Below are positions 8,186 through 14,988 of a stretch of DNA of 64,000 nt, one piece after another. The notes below the pieces were generated by a model that did no database searches, was not told where the DNA came from, and saw nothing but the letters and a program-made list of their open reading frames with translations. Source of the stretch: Owenweeksia sp. GTDB taxonomy: Bacteria; Bacteroidota; Bacteroidia; Flavobacteriales; Schleiferiaceae. The translations under genes and the position numbers were made by a program. The stretch is from positions 62,001 to 126,000 of the forward strand of contig NZNV01000017.1 of NCBI GenBank assembly GCA_002695025.1. Direction: 5' to 3'. Each line of letters starts with the position of its first letter. Positions within the stretch are counted from its first letter, which is position 1.

Positions 8186-10777
8186 TTGGCTAAAAAAAGC
8201 TCCGAAACCCCTTTAATGAAGCAGTACAACCAGATCAAGTCCAGGTATCCGGATGCGTTGCTGTTATTCCGAGTAGGGGATTTTTATGAAACCTTTGGGG
8301 AGGATGCCGTTAAAGCCAGTAAGATACTGGGTATTGTACTTACCAAAAGGGCTAACGGTTCAGCTTCACACATTGAGTTGGCTGGTTTCCCGCACCATTC
8401 GTTGGACACCTACCTTCCAAAGCTGGTAAGGGCTGGTCAGCGGGTGGCTATTTGTGATCAATTGGAAGATCCAAAGGCCACTAAAAAGATCGTAAAGCGG
8501 GGCGTTACGGAATTGGTAACCCCGGGTGTTACTACCAATGACCAGGTGCTACAGGCTAAGTCCAATAACTTCCTTTGTGCCGTATGCCTGGGTGAAGACC
8601 GACACGGGGTGAGTTTTTGTGATATATCTACCGGTGAATTTCTTCTGGCTGAAGGCAACACGGATTATATTGATAAACTGTTGCAAAGTCTCAGGCCTAG
8701 TGAGATATTGTTTTCCAAATCTTCACGCAAGGAATTTGAAAGCTTGTTCGGTAATAGCTATTACAGCTTTTCACTGGACGATTGGGTATATAAGCTGGAT
8801 TTTGCCGAAGAGCTGCTGCGTGATCATTTCAAGACCCAGAATCTAAAAGGTTTCGGAGTTCAGGGAATGAACCAGGGAATCATTGCGGCCGGGGCAGTCT
8901 TTCATTACCTGCGGGAAACGCAGAACAATCGCCTGGCCCATATTACTCATATCAGTCGCATTGATCGTGATGAGTTTGTGTGGATGGACAAATTTACGGT
9001 GCGCAACCTGGAAATATTCAATAGTTACTCGGCTGACGGAACTTCGCTCTTTGATGTGATCGATCATACCCATTCACCTATGGGTGGGCGTCTTTTAAAG
9101 AGGTGGCTGGTTATGCCGCTTAAGTCAGTAAGCAGGATCAAAGAGCGTCAGGATGGTGTGGAAGAGTTCCTGAAACATCCTGAGCTTGCCGTGAATGTTG
9201 CCGAGCGACTTGAAAATATATACGACCTGGAGCGTCTGGTAGCCAAGTTGAGCACCCGCAAGATCAATCCCAAGGAGTTACAACACCTGTACCGGGCCCT
9301 CACCTATGCCAATGAAATAAAACACCTAAGTTCTGGGAAAAAATACCCGGCACTGTCTTCGGTGGTGGATAAGATCAACCCTTGTGAAAAGTTGATAGAA
9401 CGTATTGGACAAACTCTTTGCGAAGAGCCTTCTGTGCAGATCGGCAAAGGACGTGTGATAAGAGAGGGAATTTCCGGAGAGTTAGATGAACTGAGAGGAT
9501 TGTTGACTTCCGGCAAGGATCAACTGCTTGCCATACAGCAACGTGAGGGTGAGCGCACAGGAATACCCAGCCTGAAAATAGCTTTTAACAATGTGTTCGG
9601 TTATTACCTGGAGGTGCGCAATACCCACAAAGGCAAAGTGCCGGAGAGCTGGGTGCGAAAGCAGACACTGGTTAATGCCGAACGTTATATTACCGAGGAG
9701 TTAAAGGAATACGAACACAAGATACTAGGGGCAGAAGACAAGATATTTTTACTGGAGTCACAGCTATACCAGGACCTGGTGGAATATAGTTCCGAATACC
9801 TGGCCCTGATCCAGCAAAATGCCCAGGTTTTGGCAGGTATCGATTGCCTTAGCGCCTTTGCCTCATTGGCCCGTCAGCACAACTATAATCGCCCGCAATT
9901 AGATGATTCGTACCTCATAAACATTGAGGAGGGGCGCCACCCGGTTATTGAAAGGAAATTACCTCTGGGAGAGGAATATATCAGCAATAGTATTCATCTG
10001 GATCGTGAAGAACAGCAAATACTGATGATCACTGGACCTAATATGTCCGGTAAATCAGCTTTATTACGGCAAACAGCCCTCATCTGTATCCTGGCCCAGG
10101 TAGGTTGTTATGTGCCAGCCAAGGCGGCCCGGATGGGAATTATCGATAAGATCTTTGTAAGAGTTGGGGCATCGGATAATATCAGCCAGGGAGAATCCAC
10201 TTTTATGGTGGAGATGAATGAAACTGCCAGCATCCTTAATAACCTTTCGGAGCGTAGCCTGGTACTGTTGGATGAGATCGGTCGTGGTACCAGTACCTAT
10301 GATGGTATTTCCATTGCGTGGTCCATTGCTGAGTTCCTTCATGAACATCCTGGCCGGGCCAAAACGCTCTTTGCTACCCACTATCATGAGCTGAATGAGA
10401 TGGAAGAGATTTTTGAGCGCGTCCGTAATTATAACGTGAGCGTAAAGGAAGTGGATAATTCCATAATCTTTATGCGGAAGCTCAAGCCAGGTGGCAGCCA
10501 GCACAGCTTTGGTATCCACGTGGCGCAAATGGCGGGTATGCCTAACCTGGTGGTGAACAGGGCTAATCAAATGCTTAAAAAGCTGGAAGCCAGTAGAAAG
10601 CAAGATGGAGAGAAGGTGATTACAGCCGGAGATGAAATGCAACTTAGTTTTTTTAAGCTGGATGATCCGATCCTGGAATCCATCAGGGAGGATGTTAAAA
10701 ACCTGGATATTAACACCTTGACTCCCGTAGAGGCGCTAATGAAGCTAAATGAAATAAAAAGAAAAATTGGCGATTAA
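8186..10777 (+). CDS. mutS: DNA mismatch repair protein MutS
   Basis: 863 residues, full-length MutS. The mismatch-reading Phe-x-Glu motif is DFYETFG (F33, E35). The ATPase has a Walker A GPNMSGKS near residue 620 and a Walker B LVLLDEIGRGTSTYDG near 690, followed by the conserved TLFATHYHEL. The start is TTG at 8186, which yields MAKKSSETPLMKQYN, the usual N-terminus of Bacteroidota MutS. An ATG 7 nt upstream at 8179 is in another frame and stops after four codons, overlapping the TTG. The next feature downstream is tRNA-Gly, with no terminator between. Confidence 0.95.
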   Translation: MAKKSSETPLMKQYNQIKSRYPDALLLFRVGDFYETFGEDAVKASKILGIVLTKRANGSASHIELAGFPHHSLDTYLPKLVRAGQRVAICDQLEDPKATKKIVKRGVTELVTPGVTTNDQVLQAKSNNFLCAVCLGEDRHGVSFCDISTGEFLLAEGNTDYIDKLLQSLRPSEILFSKSSRKEFESLFGNSYYSFSLDDWVYKLDFAEELLRDHFKTQNLKGFGVQGMNQGIIAAGAVFHYLRETQNNRLAHITHISRIDRDEFVWMDKFTVRNLEIFNSYSADGTSLFDVIDHTHSPMGGRLLKRWLVMPLKSVSRIKERQDGVEEFLKHPELAVNVAERLENIYDLERLVAKLSTRKINPKELQHLYRALTYANEIKHLSSGKKYPALSSVVDKINPCEKLIERIGQTLCEEPSVQIGKGRVIREGISGELDELRGLLTSGKDQLLAIQQREGERTGIPSLKIAFNNVFGYYLEVRNTHKGKVPESWVRKQTLVNAERYITEELKEYEHKILGAEDKIFLLESQLYQDLVEYSSEYLALIQQNAQVLAGIDCLSAFASLARQHNYNRPQLDDSYLINIEEGRHPVIERKLPLGEEYISNSIHLDREEQQILMITGPNMSGKSALLRQTALICILAQVGCYVPAKAARMGIIDKIFVRVGASDNISQGESTFMVEMNETASILNNLSERSLVLLDEIGRGTSTYDGISIAWSIAEFLHEHPGRAKTLFATHYHELNEMEEIFERVRNYNVSVKEVDNSIIFMRKLKPGGSQHSFGIHVAQMAGMPNLVVNRANQMLKKLEASRKQDGEKVITAGDEMQLSFFKLDDPILESIREDVKNLDINTLTPVEALMKLNEIKRKIGD

Positions 10778-10780
10778 ATT

Positions 10781-10813
10781 TTTGTTGGTTAAATCTTCTT
10801 TTTATTACATTTG
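10781..10813 (+). promoter_or_regulatory. promoter of tRNA-Gly
   Basis: TACATTTG (10806-10813) matches the -7 consensus exactly and ends 12 nt before the tRNA. A TTTG occurs at 10781-10784, but the 21-nt spacing is longer than the usual 17-19, so the upstream element is uncertain. Confidence 0.55.
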
Positions 10814-10825
10814 CCGTCCCTTTTC

Positions 10826-10898
<73 letters not shown>

Positions 10899-10903
10899 CA
10901 ACG

Positions 10904-10927
10904 AAAATCCCGCACTGCGGGATTTTT
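10904..10927 (+). terminator. terminator after tRNA-Gly
   Basis: AAAATCCCGC (10904-10913) pairs perfectly with GCGGGATTTT (10917-10926) around an ACT loop, and the T run continues. It lies 5 nt after the tRNA, so tRNA-Gly is separated from tRNA-Leu transcriptionally. Confidence 0.8.
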
Positions 10928-11018
10928 GGTTTAAGGATTGAAGTTTATAGTAATCCGTTAAGCAGAAAACTTTAAACCTTATAAATTTACCATCACGAAT
11001 TATCCGCTATGCGGAGTC

Positions 11019-11104
11019 GCCCTGGTGGTGGAATTGGTAGACACGCGGGACTTAAAATCCCGTGAACAGCAATGTTCGTGCGGGTTCAAGTCCCGCCTGG
11101 GGCA
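11019..11104 (+). tRNA. tRNA-Leu (anticodon UAA)
   Basis: 86-nt class II tRNA. The acceptor stem is GCCCTGG/CTGGGGC (two G-U pairs), discriminator A. The anticodon stem CGGGA/TCCCG encloses CTTAAAA (anticodon TAA). A long variable arm follows, and the T arm is GCGGG-TTCAAGT-CCCGC. A -7-like TAAATTTA lies upstream near 10984. CCA is not encoded. No copy of its 3' end was found nearby, so there is no sign of an integrated element using it as an attachment site. Confidence 0.95.
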
Positions 11105-11110
11105 CAAGGA

Positions 11111-11140
11111 AAAGCCGATCTGAGAGGATCGGCTTTTTTT
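11111..11140 (+). terminator. terminator after tRNA-Leu
   Basis: AAAGCCGATC and GATCGGCTTT form a perfect 10-bp stem with loop TGAGAG, followed by four further T residues. Confidence 0.88.
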
Positions 11141-11196
11141 ATTGGAGCCCAACAAATCTAATTTTTCTAAACAGGCTGGTCAAATTGGGATTTCTC

Positions 11197-11204
11197 TAAC
11201 TTTG
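11197..11204 (+). promoter_or_regulatory. -7 element candidate ahead of the structured RNA
   Basis: TAACTTTG is a full match to TAnnTTTG. No TTTG at the proper distance was found. If used, transcription would begin near 11210, just before the rod-like structure at 11238-11348. Confidence 0.35.
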
Positions 11205-11373
11205 ACAGGATATTAAAATAGTAGCGTTCGTCTATTCTCGCGACCAGAAACTGCGACACTTCTTTAAGCCGATGAATAGACCAGACGTGCGCGGTACGCG
11301 TGGGTCTTGTCTGTTCGGTTGTGGCATGTCGCAGTGCCTTGGTCGTGGCAGGCAACGGCCCACGTTGCTTTAC
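11205..11373 (+). ncRNA. candidate structured non-coding RNA, family unknown
   Basis: The stretch folds into one long rod made of nested perfect or near-perfect stems. P1 pairs CGACCA (11241-11246) with TGGTCG (11340-11345), extendable by three weaker pairs. P2 pairs CTGCGACA (11251-11258) with TGTCGCAG (11327-11334). P3 pairs about 11267-11272 with 11315-11320. P4 pairs AGACCAGACGTGCGCG (11278-11293) with 11297-11312, having two mismatches and two wobbles, closed by GTA. Internal loops separate the stems. A -7-like box precedes it and a terminator-like hairpin follows. No coding sense was seen in it. The shape recalls 6S RNA, but identity is inference; a DNA palindrome or mobile-element scar is the alternative. 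Confidence 0.4.
11352..11373 (+). terminator. terminator-like hairpin after the structured RNA
   Basis: GCAACG (11352-11357) and CGTTGC (11363-11368) form a 6-bp stem with loop GCCCA, followed by a short TTTACT tail. The weak T run makes termination uncertain. Confidence 0.4.
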
Positions 11374-11509
11374 TCATGAAACATAGCCTAGGGCCAAGGT
11401 GAATAAAACTGCTCTGTATACTTTTCAGCAGTTTACCCGGTGCATTGCAGGGTAAGCTTTTCAAGGGAGGGGGAAAGGTTCACATAGCGGTTTTGCAAAC
11501 TCTTTATAA
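11374..11509. other. intergenic stretch with two further stem-loops
   Basis: AAACTGCT (11406-11413) pairs perfectly with AGCAGTTT (11427-11434), and TTACCC (11433-11438) pairs with GGGTAA (11450-11455), with TGC/GCA inside. The two share nucleotides at 11433-11434, so they nearly stack. The second is followed by GCTTTTC. This may be a leader of the small ORF at 11510 or a continuation of the RNA upstream. Confidence 0.35.
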
Positions 11510-11686
11510 ATGATAAAGGAATTTGAAGCAAAAACGCGTAAAATGGGGTCCACCAAGTTGGAAACCGTGAAAGTGACAGGAAAGACCATGATCAAGGCTT
11601 TGGAGTATCTTCAGGATTTAGGATACAACGAGCCGGACATGATCCGGGTAACGGACACATTGGCTAAACCTCGGCCGGCCGGGTAA
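11510..11686 (+). CDS. small hypothetical protein, 58 aa
   Basis: ATG at 11510, TAA at 11684-11686. The protein is soluble and charged (begins MIKEFEAKTRKMGSTKLETV, ends AKPRPAG), with an even spread of K, E and D, one predicted helix in the middle (ALEYLQDLGY) and no membrane segment. I do not recognise a family. Codon use looks like a real gene, and a perfect 13-bp hairpin begins 11 nt after the stop, supporting a transcript end. There is no clear promoter; the region between it and the structured RNA is a possible leader. Confidence 0.5.
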   Translation: MIKEFEAKTRKMGSTKLETVKVTGKTMIKALEYLQDLGYNEPDMIRVTDTLAKPRPAG

Positions 11687-11696
11687 TGCTGAAACC

Positions 11697-11726
11697 ATAA
11701 AGCTCACCCGAAAGGGTGGGCTTTAT
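11697..11726 (+). terminator. 13-bp perfect hairpin with GAAA tetraloop
   Basis: ATAAAGCTCACCC (11697-11709) pairs along its whole length with GGGTGGGCTTTAT (11714-11726), one T-G wobble, around GAAA. The T run is short (TTTAT), so it is a terminator or an mRNA-stabilising 3' structure for the 58-aa ORF. Confidence 0.6.
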
Positions 11727-12112
11727 AATCCCCGATTTAAGTTCGTTCAATTTTATGATGGCAAACTACCCCTATTTGGACTTGTCCCAAACGGTGTCTG
11801 TATGTCTGGAGCCTTTACTGCCTAAAGCTCACCTTTCATCTTCTGGTTAAATCGTACGCATTTAGACTAATTGTAGCTCCGCAATGCAAGGGAGTACCGG
11901 AACTTAAGATGATGATTGGAACGCCCAAGCTTCTGGCTTCAATTTAAGAGGCTTCGAGGAGGGTAGGCTGGTAACCCCGGTCTTCATTCTGAGTCTAAAA
12001 ACTAATTTTAAACAACAAAGTATAACCTATAAAAAAAGTGACATTTGGAATACTTACTATATCAAGGATGTACAGCAGGCGAATTGAATAAAAAACAGTA
12101 GATTTGATAAAA
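11727..12112. other. gene-free stretch
   Basis: About 385 bp with frequent stops in all frames, no ORF of note, no repeat and no promoter that I can support. The last 100 bp are strongly A-rich. It may be a decayed gene, but no recognisable remnant protein was seen. Confidence 0.5.
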
Positions 12113-12169
12113 TGTAAAAAGAACAGCGTGAGCTGTTCTTTCTTGAAAGGGAGATGGCCACCCTCCCTT
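12113..12169 (-). terminator. tandem hairpins ending the 49-aa ORF transcript
   Basis: Read on the minus strand, AAGGGAG/CTCCCTT (12147-12153 with 12163-12169) is followed by AAAGAACAGC/GCTGTTCTTT (12118-12127 with 12132-12141), a perfect 10-bp stem with a 4-nt loop, then a T-rich tail. The second is a good intrinsic terminator for the ORF ending at 12185, and symmetric enough to work in both directions. Confidence 0.7.
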
Positions 12170-12184
12170 AAAGAGGGTTTCTAA

Positions 12185-12334
12185 TTAAGATACCTGGTCC
12201 GTACTTGTTTTAGATAAAACCTCTTTGTTGGCCATCTTTAACGCCTCATATTCTTCTGAAAGCTGAAGATTGCGTTGAGCTATGCTTTTGATCTTTTGAT
12301 CAATGTGTAAGGAAATTTTCCATTTATCATCCAT
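12185..12334 (-). CDS. small hypothetical protein, 49 aa, coiled-coil-like
   Basis: ATG at 12334, TAA at 12187-12185. The sequence (MDDKWKISLHIDQKIKSIAQ and onward) is highly charged and helix-forming, with heptad-like spacing of I/L/A through residues 9-40; no membrane segment or known domain is recognised. It is followed by a strong terminator and lies divergent from an HTH regulator that also ends in a coiled coil. Pairing of the two proteins is a guess from that resemblance. A short spurious ORF cannot be excluded. Confidence 0.5.
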   Translation of the reverse strand: MDDKWKISLHIDQKIKSIAQRNLQLSEEYEALKMANKEVLSKTSTDQVS

Positions 12335-12406
12335 GGAATGCGCAGTTTAGAGTAGTAAGAAATCCAAATAATTTTAAATGAATGCGATACTTTATAAAGA
12401 CAAGAA

Positions 12407-12483
12407 CGGTAGAAGCCTACCGCTTATCTTAAATAATCAAACATAGAATTTAATATTTCATAACTTTTAGCCACAAAGCTAAA
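12407..12483. promoter_or_regulatory. two inverted repeats between divergent small ORF and HTH gene
   Basis: CGGTAG-AAGC-CTACCG (12407-12422) and TTTAGC-CACAAA-GCTAAA (12466-12483) are perfect inverted repeats in an otherwise A/T-rich 209-bp divergent gap. They are placed where operators for the HTH protein would be expected. No exact TAnnTTTG promoter box was found here. Confidence 0.4.
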
Positions 12484-12543
12484 CTAAAAAGATAAAATAT
12501 CCAAAACGGATAGTTTATTTATTTTAAAGCCTGGTCCGTCATT

Positions 12544-12936
12544 ATGCACATTGGAAACAAACTGAGGTTTCTGATTGAAACCCGTAGCGTCAGCAAAAAG
12601 GATTTTGCTGAAGCGCTGGATACAACAGAGCAAAACCTGCATAAGATCCTGAACAAGGATTCTATACAGTTGAATTTGCTTTTACGATTCTGTAAACTTC
12701 TTGAAGTCCATCCCAATCACTTCTTTGAGGATTGGGACTGGAAGAGCTCGCCCGTGGATGTGAGTGAGAGCGTGGAAACTTACAAAACACGTCATCGCGG
12801 TCGCTCCTCCGACATTGAGAAAGTCAGCCGGATATTTGATACCGTGATTGATGAAAAAGACAAGAGGATAAAAGAGCTCGAAGACCATATCAAGAGCCTG
12901 AAACGTGAGATCCGCACTCTTAAGAAGAAAGAATAA
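12544..12936 (+). CDS. Xre-type HTH regulator with C-terminal coiled coil
   Basis: 130 residues. The N-terminal 60 or so form a Cro/C1-type helix-turn-helix (KKDFAEALDTTEQNLHKIL, followed by the short LLLRFCKLLEVHPNHFF helices). The last 40 residues (from about 92, DTVIDEKDKRIKELEDHIK and onward) form a Lys/Glu-rich coiled coil ending KKKE. This arrangement is common in Bacteroidota, where the coiled coil probably mediates dimerisation; targets are unknown. The region upstream holds two inverted repeats. Its 3' end overlaps the convergent waaA gene by 17 bp. Confidence 0.8.
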   Translation: MHIGNKLRFLIETRSVSKKDFAEALDTTEQNLHKILNKDSIQLNLLLRFCKLLEVHPNHFFEDWDWKSSPVDVSESVETYKTRHRGRSSDIEKVSRIFDTVIDEKDKRIKELEDHIKSLKREIRTLKKKE

Positions 12937-14164
12937 CTTCTTCTAGAACTGAGAAAATCCGGTTAACAGCTCCTGCCCTGGAATGAATATATCCACGGGC
13001 TTTATCTGAAACACTTCGGATATTATCCATATTGGATAATAATTCATTCAGGGTCTTTTGCAAGTCCCCTGCATCGTGTATTTCAAATCCACAGCCGTGT
13101 GCAATCATTTCACCCGGCTCTACAAAGTTCCGATGACGCGGGCCGAATAGTACCGGCATGCCGTAGGCAGCGGCCTCTACAGTGCTGTGCAAACCTTTGC
13201 CAAAGCCACCCCCTACCACGGCTATATGCCCATACCGGTAGAGGCGTGATAGCTTACCTATGGCGTTAATGACCAGTACCTGGCGGTTGCCCCGGAGCTT
13301 GCCCGTGGTATACCATTCACAGTTAGCCGCTCCAAAATTGCGGCTGATGTTTTCCAGGTGAGACGGGCTTATATCATGCGGGACCAGTATAAGCTTCAGC
13401 TTCGGGAATTGCGGCAGCACCTCCGCAAGAATGTTCTCTTCCGGGGCCCAGGAGCTTCCAGCGATCAATACCGTATGATCCCCGCAAAATTCCGCCACAA
13501 GGTCATCTTCAAAAGGAGTCTTTACAATTTCAAGCACCCGGTCAATCCGTGTATCCCCGCACACCTCTACGTTATCAAAACCTTGCTTTTTCAGCAGATC
13601 GTATGAGTTCTGGTTCTGCACCAGTATGCGGTGCAATTTCTTTAAGTACGGGAGGAATAACCCTTTAAAAGGTGATTTGAAATAAAACTGATCCTCGCGG
13701 AAGAGGGCAGGGGCGAGGATAACCGGTATATTCTCCTGATCAAGGGCTTTTAAGTAATTGAGCCATATCTCATACTTGATAAAGACGGCCGCGCATGGAT
13801 TTACAATTCTCACAAAATCCCGGGCCTGCCCTGGTGTATCCAGAGGAAGGTAGAATACCTGATCTACAGAAGGGTCTCCTTTAAAATGTTCAAACCCACT
13901 AGGTGAAAAAAAAGTGAGAAGCGTGTGATAATGCGGATATTTCCTTTTCAGGGCCTGTATTATAGGGAGACCTTGCTCTGCCTCTCCGAGTGATGCCGCA
14001 TGGAACCATACTACGTCTGCGTGTTCAGGAAGTTGTTCTTTTAGCTTTTTACGCCAGTCTTTTCTTCCGTGTAGCCACTTCCGGGCCTTTTCATTGTTGG
14101 TGGAGGCCAGCCTGATGCCCGTGCCGTAGCCTTGTATGAAGAGGTTGTACAACCAATCCATCAA
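12920..14164 (-). CDS. waaA: 3-deoxy-D-manno-octulosonic acid (Kdo) transferase
   Basis: 414 residues, the usual size of WaaA/KdtA, a GT-B glycosyltransferase that adds Kdo from CMP-Kdo to lipid A precursor at the inner membrane. Visible signatures are VVWFHAASLGEAEQGLPII near 50-68 (the conserved substrate-binding region with the glutamate base), FIKYEIWLNYL near 127-137, and the C-terminal nucleotide-binding segment AVVGGGFGKGLHSTVEAAAYGMPVLFGP near 315-342. The N-terminal hydrophobic helix anchors it to the membrane. The start overlaps the preceding outer-membrane-protein gene by 4 nt. Confidence 0.92.
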   Translation of the reverse strand: MMDWLYNLFIQGYGTGIRLASTNNEKARKWLHGRKDWRKKLKEQLPEHADVVWFHAASLGEAEQGLPIIQALKRKYPHYHTLLTFFSPSGFEHFKGDPSVDQVFYLPLDTPGQARDFVRIVNPCAAVFIKYEIWLNYLKALDQENIPVILAPALFREDQFYFKSPFKGLFLPYLKKLHRILVQNQNSYDLLKKQGFDNVEVCGDTRIDRVLEIVKTPFEDDLVAEFCGDHTVLIAGSSWAPEENILAEVLPQFPKLKLILVPHDISPSHLENISRNFGAANCEWYTTGKLRGNRQVLVINAIGKLSRLYRYGHIAVVGGGFGKGLHSTVEAAAYGMPVLFGPRHRNFVEPGEMIAHGCGFEIHDAGDLQKTLNELLSNMDNIRSVSDKARGYIHSRAGAVNRIFSVLEEVILSS

Positions 14165-14931
14165 TCGTAGTAAAATTCGTCAGAGCCGGACTTTTTATAA
14201 ATAGGCAGGTACCAGTTGAAGCGAATGGCGTAAATAAGGTCCATGTGGGTGCTGGTATCATTTTTACCGGTGCTGTAATTATAGCCTCTCAGGTTTTGGG
14301 TAAAGGCTTCCAATACCTCAAAAGAAACCTGGAAATTGACCCTTCTTCTTTTGGATAGATACAGGTAGCCCAGTGATTGCTTCAACATAAAACCGCCCCT
14401 TAGCTGATCGTATCCTTTGTGGTATTCATCCAGTATCTGTGGTGCATCATTGCCCAGGTTTTCCAGCCGTATCCAATGGTACATATACCCTGCTCCTAAA
14501 CTCAGAACCGGCCCCGAATTGGCATTAACCCCTCCCCAGTTATTAAATACCTTACTACCTTGTACCAATCCGTAAATGCCCCGTTGAAAAAGATTTACCT
14601 GGGCATAGTTACCCGTTTGATTAAAAATGTTGTTTCCTGAGCTTAAAACCGGCCCCAGTATCTCCTGCCGGTTATCGATCTGGCTCCCGAACATAAAATA
14701 AGCATGACCATCCACTAACCAGTTGGAAGCAGTTTTGATGCCGGCTCCCAATCCTACGGAATAACTGGTGCCAAAATTGTAGTCCAGGTCGCCACCAGGG
14801 AATTGTATGGAAAAGCTTGGGCTTATCAGCACCGCCTTTGCGGGAGTAACTTCCTTTTGCTGGCCCCACACCCTATTGCCGTGAACTAAAAAAAGCGTGG
14901 CCAAGCAGAATGGTAAGAAGTGTGATCTCAT
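14161..14931 (-). CDS. predicted outer membrane beta-barrel protein, function unknown
   Basis: 256 residues with a signal peptide (1-24, ending VWG-Q) and then alternating amphipathic strands rich in aromatic and glycine residues, e.g. YAQVNLFQRGIYGLVQGSKV. This fits an 8- to 12-stranded barrel. Coupling to waaA (ATGA overlap) hints at an envelope or LPS link, but no family name can be given with confidence. It is divergent from the DegT aminotransferase gene. Confidence 0.7.
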   Translation of the reverse strand: MRSHFLPFCLATLFLVHGNRVWGQQKEVTPAKAVLISPSFSIQFPGGDLDYNFGTSYSVGLGAGIKTASNWLVDGHAYFMFGSQIDNRQEILGPVLSSGNNIFNQTGNYAQVNLFQRGIYGLVQGSKVFNNWGGVNANSGPVLSLGAGYMYHWIRLENLGNDAPQILDEYHKGYDQLRGGFMLKQSLGYLYLSKRRRVNFQVSFEVLEAFTQNLRGYNYSTGKNDTSTHMDLIYAIRFNWYLPIYKKSGSDEFYYD

Positions 14932-14970
14932 AATTAGGCAAATTTAAATTTTCAATAATATACCTATGCC

Positions 14971-14978
14971 TATATTTG
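14971..14978 (+). promoter_or_regulatory. -7 element of the nucleotide-sugar operon
   Basis: TATATTTG followed by CCC. A start near 14984 would leave only about 5 nt before the ATG at 14989, but 17 nt before the in-frame ATG at 15001, which favours the latter as start codon. The -33 region holds only TTTT. Confidence 0.55.
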
Positions 14979-14988
14979 CCCATTAATA

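Noticed and set aside
10064-10642. 192-aa antisense reading frame inside mutS
   Set aside because: It lies wholly opposite the conserved ATPase domain of mutS and has no recognisable domain; an antisense shadow.
11238-11348. Integron attC site
   Set aside because: The palindrome is of suitable length, but the core GTTRRRY/RYYYAAC boxes are missing and no integrase or gene cassette is near.
11167-11464. Two 62-66 aa minus-strand ORFs as a possible gene remnant
   Set aside because: They run through the hairpin-rich stretch; their residues follow from the palindromic bases and no family fits, so I read the stretch as RNA structure instead.
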